In this document: in pieces, positions 1-10,314 of the stretch
Numbering within the stretch: the stretch's first letter is position 1
Layout: each line of letters begins with the position of its first letter
Assembly (NCBI GenBank): GCA_029582165.1
Contig: CM055881.1
Coordinates: 30,312,094 to 30,376,093, forward strand
Direction of reading: 5' to 3'
DNA from: Portulaca oleracea
Taxonomy: Eukaryota > Streptophyta > Magnoliopsida > Caryophyllales > Portulacaceae
Length of the DNA: 64,000 nucleotides
Notes under the pieces: model-generated
The model's input: only the letters and a program-made list of their open reading frames with translations
The model's database searches: none
What the model was told of the DNA's origin: nothing
Made by a program: the position numbers and the translations under genes

Positions 1-645
1 ATTTACCCTAACTGACATTTGTGGTAATAATTAATATACATCTGACATCTGTGAAATAATTTTTACCTTACCTAACATTAAGTGAAAATAAATTTTACTG
101 GCAGAATCCGGTTACTTCTTTATCGGAAATGTGAAAATACAAGAATGCCCCTAGTTGACTATATGAATGTGCCATGTTACCCCTAATGTTCGGTATTTTC
201 ATCCAACAGCTACAAAAATGGAGATGGACAAGGGGAGGATTTTGGGATTTCAGATCCGAAGAGAGACAGGAAGGGTGAGTTAGAGGGCAATGTTTTCATT
301 TTCAAAAAGGGGAGCCGAGAGGTTTGGGATTTGGATTTTCGAAGAGACAGAGGAAAAGGTTGGGGTTTAAATCCATCAAATGACATAAATTAATAGTAAC
401 GGTAAAAACATCAATTCAAATTTAATTAAATCCTTAAATGAAAGTCTTATGAATTAATATTAAAGGTGACAAAAGTCAATTTATATTTAATTGTCTAATG
501 TTCGTCGGAAAATCCAACAAATAACAATTACAGAATATCTTAGGAGGTTTAAATACATGAACAGGTACGGTAAAAATTATTTCACAAATGTCGGATGTGT
601 AAAAATTATTACCACAAATGTCAGGTAGGGTAAATGTAATTTACT
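1..645. mobile_element. Long-TIR DNA transposon (MULE-like or MITE), left end cut by window
   Basis: The first ~78 bases and the reverse complement of ~565-645 are near copies, sharing TGACATTTGTGGTAATAATT and then a second shared block around TGTGAAATAATTTTTACC. These are terminal inverted repeats of at least 75 bp. The right TIR continues for several bases that would precede base 1, so the left tip lies outside the window and the target duplication cannot be read. The interior has no coding potential. Long TIRs with a non-coding centre fit a Mutator-like derivative, but the family is an inference. Confidence 0.65.
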
Positions 646-902
646 CTACAATAGTACCTCTATATTTGAGGGTGAGTAATATAATTACTAAACTCATTTA
701 TCTTACTTTTGTTAAAATGAAAAAAATTATAATCATATGATTGAATTTTGTGGCATGTGTAATAAAAAGTTAATGAATATTGACTATATATACTACATCT
801 GTTCCAATTTGGTTGTCACTCTAACTAATTTAAGAATGTCAATCACCTTGAAATTGAGGTGAAAATTTTTGTAACCTGCAATAGTACCCTTATATTTGAG
901 GG
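646..902 (+). repeat. Direct repeat pair, 27 bp, 230 bp apart
   Basis: Bases 646-672 and 876-902 match at about 24 of 27 positions; the core is CAATAGTACC followed by TATATTTGAGGG. The first copy abuts the TIR element. A Stowaway-like fragment (CTGTTCCAATTTGGTTGTC) lies between them near 800. Origin unknown. Confidence 0.5.
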
Positions 903-1150
903 CAATATACTAATTTGAGAAAGTTAATCACCTTCTGTGCTTCCCTTTTAAGTTTGCCTCTTTATCTCGTAATTTCACTTCTCTTCCTTTTCTTGGCTTT
1001 TGTGTGTATAACTTCTATAAACCCTCACGAGACCTTCCTCGTCCACTGAGGTTGCCAAGGGGTTTAAAGGACTTGTTGCATACGCCAAATGCAACCGTAA
1101 TTCCTATGAAAGTGTGTTACGATAGTTTAGTTTTCTTTTTACTTTGTTTT

Positions 1151-2340
1151 AGTTTGCTCGGGGCAAGCGAGCCTTTGTGTGGGAGTGATGATCGGTCTCA
1201 TTTCGAGTCGAATTGATACCCTTAATAAAGTGTTTGTTTGTTTTATCCCCTTAACTATTAGTTATTTATGATGATTTTGTGTTTTTGTAGGTTGATAAGA
1301 GAATAATTAGAAAAGGAGTCAAATATAACAAAATCCAGACAAAAAGGAGATAGAAACGAAGAGACACCAACGCCTTTGAGACGCCAGTAACGCCTCAGAG
1401 ACGTCAGCAGCGCCTAAGACCCACCAACAACACTTGGTCTAGTGACCGTCGTTGTGGTGTTAGTATGAAATGCTACCAGCATCTAATCCACGCTACCAAC
1501 GTCTAAGGCACCAGCAACGCCTAAGGCCCACCAACAACACCTGGTCAAGTGGGCTTCGCTGTGGTGTTGGTATGAGACACTACCAGCGTCTAATCTACGC
1601 CACCAGCGCCTCCTCCCACCCTATGAAAAAGACCTCGCCGTCAGAATTCATTCACGCAGATATTATTTTTCTTCCGGATAGTTTTACTTTCTCTAGTTCT
1701 CATTCACGTTTTTTTTTTAATTTTTCCGCTTAGGGTTTAGTTTATATCTTGTTTTACTTTTCTCTCCAGTTTTTCTTCTATTGTAATTTACCTTCTTTAA
1801 AGTTAATTCAAATCAATTTTAGTTTTCAATTTCTCGTTTTCATTCGCAGTTATTTTCAGTTCTCGCTATTTCAATCTTGTCAGTATTAGTTTCAACCCAA
1901 AAATTCAACTTTTAGTGAAGAGGAGGATCAAGGTTCCTTGAATTCTCCTTTCAAGTGAGGATTCGAGAGTCTTAGTAATCCATATCACACATTTCTTGTT
2001 TGTTTGGGAGAATAGTGTGATTCAAGTTCAAGAAACGAAGCGACAAAATTCAGGTTCATGTTTTCTTTCTTCAAATTCAGCATTCTATTTATGTTTTAAT
2101 TCAATGCTAGATAATTTGCTGCTATTGATTGTTCTCTTAGATAAATTTTAGCAATAGTAATTTCCATTATAGTTTTAATTTCCAATTCATGCTTGGGTTA
2201 AGTTAATTTCTTTGATAATTATTTATTGCTTTCGAATTAGAAACCCAACCAAACCAATTTCCTGTCACCTTACATACCATCTATATATGTGGATACGACA
2301 ACCCTACTTAAAACCCCAAATTCTACAACCGAACAATAAT
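1151..2340 (+). mobile_element. Gypsy (Athila/Tat-type) LTR remnant
   Basis: Bases 1151-1185 read like the 3' internal end of plant Ty3/gypsy elements: a TTTGCTCGGGGCAAGCGAG block followed by a purine-rich TGTGTGGGAG tract. The LTR then starts at 1186 with TGATGATCGG. Near 2288 the phrase GTGGATACGACAACCCTACT matches the usual 3' end of such LTRs. The roughly 1.15 kb between holds a tandem duplication and no gene. There is no pol and no second LTR. Family from resemblance; the right boundary is approximate. Confidence 0.5.
1411..1620 (+). repeat. Tandem duplication, period 107 bp
   Basis: Two diverged copies (1411-1517 and 1518-1620) share CGCCTAAGRC, CCACCAACAACAC, TGTGGTGTTRGTATGA and CTACCAGC blocks. 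They are rich in CACCAGCGCC-like triplets and lie inside the LTR remnant, so they are probably an internal LTR repeat. The 87-residue open frame across them is a by-product. Confidence 0.7.
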
Positions 2341-4300
2341 CTAAAACAGAAGCATAAATGAGCAAGTTTACCACAGAGGCATTAATCTAGAACAGTGTTT
2401 GGTGAGGGATCATTTTTCATTCAATTTTGCATCTCTAGAAATCTAAGTCTAAGTAGCTTTTCTCAAGTTCGGTGCCAGGTGGACTGGTATTTGAGTAAAC
2501 TAGTTTTAGGTTTGAAGAATTCTGCTTGGAAAAGCACAGGTTAACTTATGGTCGATTCCTATAGAATCTTCTGTAATTTTTTTTGACACAAAGTAAACTC
2601 TTACTTAGTTAAAACTTAAGTCTAAGTTGGTCACGCTTGCTTGGTGTAACACCAAAACAGTGCCCAAAAGACAAAGGACATAGCTTTGTGCTAGCTGCTC
2701 AATGGGGGAGGGGAAGGACCAGTATTCGATCATCTCATAATGAGATAATTGGTCATAGCTGAGTTTCACACTTGTTCAGCCACTTTGGAAAATCTTCTTA
2801 CACCAGTAACTGACCCGTGTGATCATATATAAGTTGAAATGGAGGATGTTGGGTATCTAAAGAACTTTCAGGGTATATCTTGTATTCATTTAGTTATGTG
2901 TGTTGCTTTAGGGAGGCTCAATCTTCAAGTGAAACCTTAACTTTGATTTGGTATCCTTTGAGTAAGCTTTGCAAGTTGGTACATTGGCAGTTGTGCCATT
3001 GCTTGCTTAGATGTTCTTAATGATTCTAATATAATGATGCTAATATCAACCGGAAGTGATCAGTTTACTAAAAGCCATACAAAATTTCTCTTATATAACA
3101 TAACAAAACCCCCACGAGTCACTCAATTGAAACAATTAACTTGGCTATCAACAATAACAATTAATGAAAATTAGTTTCAATATCTATGATTTCCTAATTT
3201 CCAAAATTTAGAAGTTCATAAATAATGTATTCTATACGAGATCATTGAAGAAGCTTACCTAATAATCATGGAAAGGGAGATCACAGTTTGACTGTCCTTA
3301 TTGATACCAAACCTCTACCTTTCCGGCGAAGCTGCAATGACAAAGTAAAGAACTTATTAGAGTTAGTTCAATCAATTCAGGGGGAGGGTTACAATTATTC
3401 ATAATACTAATACACAAATATAATTCCCACGCCGATCAAAACAAGTACTTGCTATCCCACTCAACTAATAGCGCTCCTCCTTAACATCGTTTCTTTCAAA
3501 AATTAAATCAATTAGCATAGCTACAACAATTTTACAGCAGATTCCAACAAACTCCAACACAGATATTACTCTGAAATATCATATTGTTCCCACACCCATT
3601 TTCAATGCCTACTCGTCAAAAGAAGGCAGTGACCAACGATTTAACAATCAAATGTTTCCATGGCGCCCATTTTTAATGCCGACTCAATGTGAAGCTTATA
3701 ACATTCCTAATATCAGCAGTGACAAAGAACTTGCACCTCAAACAAATGACCGTTATGACAATTTTAACACAAACAAAAGACACAACCAACTTAATTGAAA
3801 AACAATATTTACAAATGGCTCAATTTCAGTCTTTGGTTATTGATCCCAAAAACAATTGCCTAATCCTAGAGAAACTAAATCTGAATCGGAATCAAGAAAT
3901 CAAATTGAAACCAAATGTAAACCCTAAAAAGAAATATCTAAACACTAAAGTCAAAACCCTAAAATTGAAGTAATGAAACTGTATCGAAAATCAAAAAAAT
4001 TAAAGAATAGACAAATGGAAACTCACAATAAGTAGTGTGTGAGGTCTGGTCACCGGTGAACAGAGGTGAGGGCTGCAGTGGGCGATGGCGTTGGTCTTAA
4101 CGTCTGGGCAATATTTCATGATTTAAACTTTGATATAGAGAATTAGGGGGGAGAATTAGGGAAGAACTAGGGAAGAGATACACACACCTGTTGCGCGAGA
4201 TTGTTTCCAATTTGATTAAGGAGTGTTGTTTTATTTTATTTTTTTTTAACATCAGTATATGGCGCCTCTTAGACTAATACTAACACAAATTTTTATCAAA
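2341..4300. other. No gene recognised; transposon-like filler
   Basis: Neither strand gives a frame with recognisable protein similarity. The 94-residue frame at 3689-3973 is Lys/Asn/Thr-rich low complexity. The 4020-4240 part looks like diverged 5'-leader sequence. It may belong to the same CACTA-like element whose repeats start near 4300. Confidence 0.4.
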
Positions 4301-4340
4301 AACTAAAGTGTTGGTAAAGAATGTTGTATCACCAACACAT

Positions 4341-5073
4341 TTTTCCCCCCCGGTAAACAACAAAAACCTATCCTAGGAATCCCTTCTCTCAAGGGTTAAA
4401 TCTAGGACATCATAAAAATTAAAGCAGATAACTTCCTATGAAAACTCGAATTACAAACAACTGAACTTTGAATATTATGCCCGAACTTCGCCAACCAATC
4501 TGCCACCCTGTTTCCATCACGGAAGATATGTGATACATGACAAGCACTGCACTCTTCCAAAAGCCGACGAATATCTTGTACCAACATGTGAATCTCCCAG
4601 GGCACCTGAAAACAGCCCGTAACTGCTCTGATTAAAACTTGATTATCTCCCTCAATAAGAAGCTTCCTATAACCCGCCTGAAGCGGATCTCGAATTCCAT
4701 TATGCATTGTAATAGCTTCCGCAACTAGAACGAAACTATTACCTAGGTTGAATGAGGACAGCAGAAGAGTCCTCCCTTGCGAATCCCGAATAATGTAACC
4801 ACCTGTTGCGCTGTTTTGTCTTCGTGACCCGTCAAAGTTGATCTTGACCACATCTTGAGGGGGCTTATGCCAATGAAACCACGTCGACCCCTTCACGCCC
4901 TCCCTACCATGAGAAGAACTATTAAGCTCCATTAATTCAGTGAGCCAATGTCTGATTCTCCACTCAGTCGTAGTCTTTTTTGCCCTAATGAGCGAACTTT
5001 CAACAGAAAAAGAGACATTATTAAAAATAACTAAATTCCTAGCCTTCCAAATACTCCAACATAAAGCAGTTAT
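4341..5073 (-). mobile_element. 5'-truncated L1-type LINE insertion with TSD
   Basis: A 733-bp minus-strand insertion encodes the C-terminal RNase H part of a plant LINE. It is bordered by direct repeats TTGTATCACCAACACAT (4324-4340) and TTGTATCACCAACATAT (5074-5090), identical at 16 of 17 positions, as expected for a target-site duplication. The 3' end in element orientation has a very short A tract (TTTT on plus just after 4340). Loss of everything upstream of the RNase H region is the usual result of incomplete target-primed reverse transcription. Confidence 0.8.
4402..5073 (-). pseudogene. LINE ORF2 C-terminal fragment with RNase H domain
   Basis: The frame starts inside target DNA (open to 5124) and enters LINE sequence near 5073 with a WSIWKARN motif, typical of the linker before plant LINE RNase H domains. 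The RVT_3/RNase H region follows: VVKINFDGSRR carries the first catalytic Asp, LVAEAITMHNGI the Glu, LLIEGDNQVL the next Asp, and HIFRDGNRVADWLAKFG the closing His/Asn/Asp segment. Family knowledge: this domain degrades RNA in RNA-DNA hybrids during retrotransposition. RT and endonuclease are absent, so it is a fragment although still open, which suggests a fairly recent insertion. It should not be annotated as a host ribonuclease H. Confidence 0.8.
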
Positions 5074-5299
5074 TTGTATCACCAACATATATTTTATTTG
5101 TTGGTACTGTAAAAGTAATACCAACAGTTTAATTTTTATCTGTTGGTATTACAATTACTTTTTTTTAGGAAATGTATTACAATTACTTTACCAAATATAT
5201 AAGTGTTAGTAAATTATTAATACCAACAGATATTTAATATGTTGGTAAATATGCACTTGTACCAACAGACAATATATCAGTCACTGACAATCTGTTCGG

Positions 5300-6640
5300 A
5301 AAAACCACTTTTTTTTTGTATTCGTTAGAGATATTAAATATTACAAGCCGTTAATTAATAAAATATGTTACTATTAATAATAGCAGAGGCGGATTTAACA
5401 TGGATTCACGTGGAGTCAAATGACCCCGCTTAAAAAAAACATAAAAAAACTGATTAATTTTCTGGTTTTTAAGAGTAAAACTAGTATGTTTACCAACATA
5501 TAAAATATGTGACAGAAATGAATCTCAAATCTGCGTAGGGCTCAGTGATGCGCGCAAGACAATGCAAAACGATGTTGGTATGGAGGTCATGTGTTTGATT
5601 ATAGATTATCTATTACAGTTTCATGTTCTTCAAATTTTAGTTCAGTTTTAGAGTAATTTATTTAATTTTTAATTTAGATTGGTTTGAATGTGATTATGTA
5701 ATATAATTCTTAGAAATATTATCCTATTTTCTATTAGATAGTTAATTTGATGTAATTTATCTATTAAACTTGAAAATTTAGCCTGATTTGTTTTTGTTTT
5801 ATTTTGTTCAATTCTCTTGTAATTTTTGTTTAATTTGTTCAATTTTTAATTTGGATTGGTTTAAATATAATGAGTTTGAATCACATTTTTTGAATAATTA
5901 TTATTTAGTTTAAATTGAAATATATTTCAAAAAATATATATTTGACTTTTAATATTTGACTTTTAATATTATTAAATGAAAATTTTCTGAATGTGTTTTG
6001 ACTTTTAATATTTGACTTTGAGCCCGACCACTTGATTTCATTTCTAGATTCGCCATTTCAACTAATAAGTAAGCAAATGTATCTTCATGGAAAAATGAAG
6101 AGACATTGCATTCATGTACACATTCACACTTTACTCTTCTTATTTTTCTTTAATGGTAACCTACTACTTTTTATTGATTTGTGGTATCAAAATGAATTAT
6201 ATAGTTGCTTGAATTTATTCAAATTAATTAAAATAAAAATTACTATTATTTTTTTATTGTTTTTAGAACAAAATTATAACACATATTTCTTGATTTTTTT
6301 ATCATATTAATAATAATATTTAATTCACTCAATTGAAAAACTAAATTATTCAATAAATGTTTTCTAATATATCATCCATATATATTAAAAATAAATATTT
6401 CAATTTTAATCAGCATAACACACGTATTCTTGTCAAAAGAAGTTTAACACATGAGTATTAATAATTTAATAATTGACAATCTTCCCAACATGCTAACGCT
6501 AGTTGTCTATTATTCAAATCTCAAGTATTGGATACATATGGTGATATTATAAAAGATAATAAAACAACCACACGAGATGGATAATGATTAATGAACAATA
6601 CTTTAGTTTAATGATAGAAGTTAAGAAAAAGAAATACTGA
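5300..6640. other. AT-rich intergenic DNA, no gene seen
   Basis: Only short AT-driven frames occur. The phrase TTTGACTTTTAATATTTGAC recurs around 5940-6020. This is the 3' flank of the first NHL gene. Confidence 0.5.
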
Positions 6641-6643
6641 TCC

Positions 6644-7279
6644 TCATGTATGTTGAATTCCACCATGCCCATTGTATTTTAATACACATGATTTTTTCTC
6701 TTTCCTGCAAAGCTTAACATTCTTATCGTCCTCATTAATGCTTCCATTTGATCCCAAACTGATCCAGACTTGCAAATCCAGATCATGATGCTTACGACGA
6801 CGACGTGGTAGGAGCACATATTCCATGCCTATCTTCACTTCAATCTTTAACACCACCGGCTTGTCCAATGGTGCGGAAGATATGTCCTTCACCAAGGTTT
6901 CCCACACGTCGACATAGGATACCATATGATCAAGTACTATCAAATCGCTCTTGCCTTGGGAATGACTAAAGCTGGATCTGTTAGTTTGTCCTAGGGTTTT
7001 CTCACCATAATAAGCTTCAATTTGAAGGTAACGGTACTTGATAGTATAAACATCGTTTGGGTTTTTGATCGCTAAGGAAACAGTAATGTCGGAGGCATTT
7101 GAGCAGCTGTTGTTGGTGGTGTTGGTAGTCTTCGATGTTGGAACTTGAAAATCGGCAATGGTGAAGCTAGGAGGGAGTTCCCGAAAAGTTAGCCATAGAG
7201 CAATAGGGAGGACGATGAACAAGGCGAATAGAAAAACTATTAGCCATTGGACAAAGCTACTTTTGAGTTGTTGGCACAT
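6644..7279 (-). CDS. LEA2 / NDR1-HIN1-like (NHL) membrane protein, 211 aa
   Basis: Single-exon frame. Residues ~10-32 form one hydrophobic membrane anchor (WLIVFLFALFIVLPIALWL), followed by an extracytosolic LEA2 domain: SFTIADFQVP begins the beta-sandwich and VSLAIKNPNDVYTIKY is the family's NPN signature. Several N-glycosylation sites occur (NNS, NAS, NRS). A basic run (LPRRRRKHH) lies near residue 157. The length is normal for NHL proteins (about 190-260). Family knowledge: NHL proteins sit in the plasma membrane as type II proteins, and some act in pathogen response or membrane-wall contact; no specific partner can be inferred. The start at 7279 is the first Met and directly precedes the anchor. 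A paralogue lies 590 bp upstream on the same strand, so this is a tandem pair. A TATA-like TTTATAAA lies near 7350 on the minus strand. Confidence 0.88.
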   Translation of the reverse strand: MCQQLKSSFVQWLIVFLFALFIVLPIALWLTFRELPPSFTIADFQVPTSKTTNTTNNSCSNASDITVSLAIKNPNDVYTIKYRYLQIEAYYGEKTLGQTNRSSFSHSQGKSDLIVLDHMVSYVDVWETLVKDISSAPLDKPVVLKIEVKIGMEYVLLPRRRRKHHDLDLQVWISLGSNGSINEDDKNVKLCRKEKKSCVLKYNGHGGIQHT

Positions 7280-7868
7280 AGTTCTCTCTTATTTTAAAAT
7301 TGTACATACAAGGTAAATGTGATGGAGAGAACAAAACTAATAGTACTGTTTATAAAATAAACAAGTGATACTTTTAGATCACTTTAGGAAGGAATACTTG
7401 CAAAATAGGGATATAGGTATGTGAGTCTCGGAATAAAAGAATAGCTTTCATGAGTGAAGGGGATCAATTACCCAAGTTTTAGAATGAAGTTTGCGGAAAA
7501 GCTTTTTGCTTTTTCTTCTTGTAAGAATTACTGAACTTTTGCAAGATGCATGATAAGTACGTAATAGAATGGCGATGCCCTCTATTTTGCTTTATTATTC
7601 TAAAGGAATGAAAACCACATCATTTGTCGAAAGTTGAAAATTAAGGCCTTTAAGACAAGCAAATTAATCATGACGTTTAATTTGTATGCTTGTAATTAAG
7701 CTTCTACTTGATGCATTCATTTTCTAAATTTACAATAAACAACTGAGTACAAGCCTTAATTGAAACGCTCTGAACTAATTAAGTTATGATTAATTTGGCA
7801 ACTTAGAAACATAATAAACTAACGTATTACATTCACAACCTAAAAGGAAAAATCTAACCTAAGCTGCA

Positions 7869-8441
7869 TCACTTTAGTGGCTTCAGTTTTACACCCTCTT
7901 CTTGGATTGAAAACCTCCCATGTTTATCAACATTCAAAGAAGCTTCTAAATTGAGTGAGTGTTGCTTGGTTGTCAAGTTAAGTATTCTATACCTAACCAT
8001 AGTTTCCAAGCCAACCCTTAACGTACCATTTTCCCCAACCACCAGCCCATTAACATTTATCAGCACTGATTTCAATATCGAACTCCTTCCTCCTTGATAG
8101 AACCGCGACAACAAGCTCCCTCCAAGGACCAAGTCATTCCGATAGAGGGTAACCTTGGTCTCATGGTACAAAATGCCTTTGTTCTTGTTGGGGTTTTCGA
8201 TAACTAGCGAGAAAACCACGGTTGTCATGGTGTGATTTTGAGTGATGTCGTTGCCACCGCGTGTAGCAGGCACAGTACTGAGATCGGTGATGGTGTAATT
8301 CGGAGGGCTTACCATCAAACATGCACGTATTACTACAATACAGAAGACAAGAACGATGATAACTTGGATGAACCATACAACAAGATCATATGAACAATCT
8401 CGTTTTTCATGTTGATCAACAGTTTGGTATAGAACCGTCAT
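7869..8441 (-). CDS. LEA2 / NDR1-HIN1-like (NHL) membrane protein, 190 aa
   Basis: Second member of the tandem NHL pair. I take the start at 8441 (MTVLYQTVDQ), not the upstream in-frame Met at 8615. A clear TATA box lies at 8504-8511, which would place the 8615 codon outside the transcript, and the extra 58 residues are low-complexity and unlike the family. Residues ~20-43 form a single anchor (VVWFIQVIIVLVFCIVVIRACL). The LEA2 domain follows: NYTITDLS, then VVFSLVIENPNKNKGILYHE with the NPN signature, and a repeated beta pattern to the basic C-terminus. It is diverged from its neighbour and lacks the basic RRRRKHH run. Location and topology are inferred as for other NHL proteins; function is unknown. 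Confidence 0.85.
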   Translation of the reverse strand: MTVLYQTVDQHEKRDCSYDLVVWFIQVIIVLVFCIVVIRACLMVSPPNYTITDLSTVPATRGGNDITQNHTMTTVVFSLVIENPNKNKGILYHETKVTLYRNDLVLGGSLLSRFYQGGRSSILKSVLINVNGLVVGENGTLRVGLETMVRYRILNLTTKQHSLNLEASLNVDKHGRFSIQEEGVKLKPLK

Positions 8442-8503
8442 TTTTTCTTTTGTAAATGAGATGATATCGCGTGTAAGTTTGTGCAATATTTCATTTCTGT
8501 TAG

Positions 8504-8511
8504 TATTTATA
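8504..8511 (-). promoter_or_regulatory. TATA box of the second NHL gene
   Basis: The minus strand reads GTATAAATAC here, 63 bp upstream of the chosen ATG at 8441. This leaves a likely transcription start near 8475 and a ~35-base leader. It is the main reason for rejecting the longer frame starting at 8615. Confidence 0.6.
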
Positions 8512-9270
8512 CAGGTATTATATTGTGAAGTTCGTGCTCCTAAACCAACCAATAAAATAGTTCTGGTATTTTTTTTTCCCCCTTTAGAAGTTGATGTATA
8601 CTTACCAGTATTCACATGTCTTTTTGTTGAATTCCTTATGTGGTCAATGTTGTTCTTTACTTCTGTGAGAAGAGTGGTTGAGATTCTTTGTTAGTTGCTT
8701 TTTATATCTCATCTTATGTAATCAGGCATGGCTTTCTATATGCACTGACTCAAAAGTGCCTTTGATGCTTTGCATATCATTTTCGAATGAATAATTTATC
8801 GTTCATGTATTAGGTTATCCAAACCGCGTCAATGTCTAAAAGAGATATTATTAAACAATAATTGCATAAATGCGTTCAACTCCATTCACATGTCTTTATG
8901 ATTAATTACTTTAGTTTAGTTATATGTTAGCAAACGTGTGAACGATTAAGGAAAATGTGTGTATAGGAGATATATGGTTTAGTATTTTAATCAAAATCTC
9001 ACTTTTTGCTTTGCATTTCTGATGCTGGCTAATTAACAACCGATTAGTTAATCTATGTAAAGGTAGATGTCGTGAACAATTGTTGCTAATGGTAAAACTC
9101 AACTTTGTTCATGTTATGTTTATTATTCAATTGGTGTGGTGTCTTCGTATCTTTAATTTGGAAACAATTGGTTTAGTTTCCGTACTTTCAAGACAACTTG
9201 TACGTATTGACATGGTTATACATCCATTACATTGTAAAAAGCAAATAACACAATTTGTTGTTTAGTAAAA

Positions 9271-9481
9271 AATGCATTTTTATGCATATTTTTATATTTA
9301 TGAAAAAATATAAATAAATAAATATTTTACATTGTTTATAAATCGTAATAACTCTCAAAGTAATAAAACATACCTTTATAATGATTTAAATATACTTACA
9401 TTTAACTTTATTAGTTATTTAGATGAAATGTAAGATGGTTATTAACCATCTTGAATCGAGATATTTATCATTTTGCTTCTA
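9271..9481 (+). repeat. Dispersed AT-rich repeat with hairpin, copy A
   Basis: About 210 bp collinear with 34951-35160. Shared landmarks are TTTTATGCATA, TATTTTA..GTTTRTAA.TCGT, CTTTATAATGATT and a near-perfect palindrome AAGATGGTTA-N-TAACCATCTT (9432-9452). Related but weaker segments occur near 37890-38275 and 45850-46010. It is probably a non-autonomous transposon family; neither ends nor target duplications are clear. Confidence 0.55.
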
Positions 9482-9647
9482 ATATATCCTTCATGACGCT
9501 TTCATTTTAACATATTTTTTTGTCTAAATGTCCATCTTTACTATGGACTTTTTAGTAATTACAGTAACAATTTTAGAAAATTAAGTATAATATATTCAAA
9601 ATCCAAACCCCCTTTAATAGCTTATGATATCATTTTATTTGATTAGC

Positions 9648-9649
<2 letters not shown>

Positions 9650-9684
<35 letters not shown>
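9650..9684 (+). repeat. (ATT)n microsatellite
   Basis: An uninterrupted run of about 11-12 ATT units. Confidence 0.95.
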
Positions 9685-9685
<1 letters not shown>

Positions 9686-9917
9686 AACTACTATTAGATA
9701 ATTAATCTAACCCATCCGGCCCCTATCTCAGGGGAATTCTAATTTATTAATCATATATATTTTTAAACCAATAGATTTTCTTATTGCATAGTCATGCTAT
9801 AGTAAAATTTTTATTAGTCTAATTTATATTATTTGTTATTTTCAACTACATATTAAGTAATAGTTTAATACAATAACATTAATAATAATAAAGTACAAAA
9901 ATAATAGTAGAAGTACC

Positions 9918-9943
9918 AACAACAACAACAACAACAACAACAA
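9918..9943 (+). repeat. (CAA)n microsatellite
   Basis: About 8-9 CAA units running into AAT repeats. Confidence 0.9.
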
Positions 9944-10314
9944 TAATAATAACTTTAAATTTATCGATTTGTCAAAATTTAACTAGATAAATATTCTGGA
10001 TAATTCAAGATTATAATGCTCATGAATAACTTTAGTTGCCTCACAAGTAAAATATACATAAAGTATTAAATTGTGGTGTGGTGGTTGTTGCACTGCTTTA
10101 CAAAAATATAAATGATTAACTGAATTGAAATGCATGGTTTAGTTAATGTAATTGATTTAAGTATACTGGGTTAGGAGCAAGCTATATTACATAAATAAAT
10201 ATCAAGAATAACTAGAATTTGCTATTATTATTTAGTTCGACTATGTCATCTAAAGTTTCTAAGAACTTAATTGGTCAAGTCAACCCACAACCTTACGGTT
10301 AGACAAGGAAGGAG

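Larger units (their letters stand above)
4300..5290. mobile_element. CACTA-like subterminal repeat region, interrupted by a LINE
   Basis: Many copies of TGTTGGTA/TACCAACA in both orientations flank the LINE insertion: 4308-4340 on one side and 5080-5275 on the other. Clustered short motifs in both orientations are typical of CACTA subterminal regions. I could not find CACTA/TAGTG tips, so the ends and superfamily are tentative. Removing the LINE and one target copy restores an uninterrupted repeat region. Confidence 0.45.
8530..10300. other. Intergenic DNA with dispersed repeats and microsatellites
   Basis: No credible gene on either strand. It contains a dispersed AT-rich repeat (9271-9481), an (ATT)n run (9650-9684) and a (CAA)n run (9918-9943). 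Confidence 0.5.

Noticed and set aside
3689..3973. 94-residue Lys/Asn/Thr-rich frame
   Set aside because: Low complexity from A-rich DNA; no start context, splice partner or similarity.
8442..8615. N-terminal extension of the second NHL protein from the Met at 8615
   Set aside because: A TATA box at 8504-8511 lies inside this stretch, and the residues precede the membrane anchor with no family similarity.
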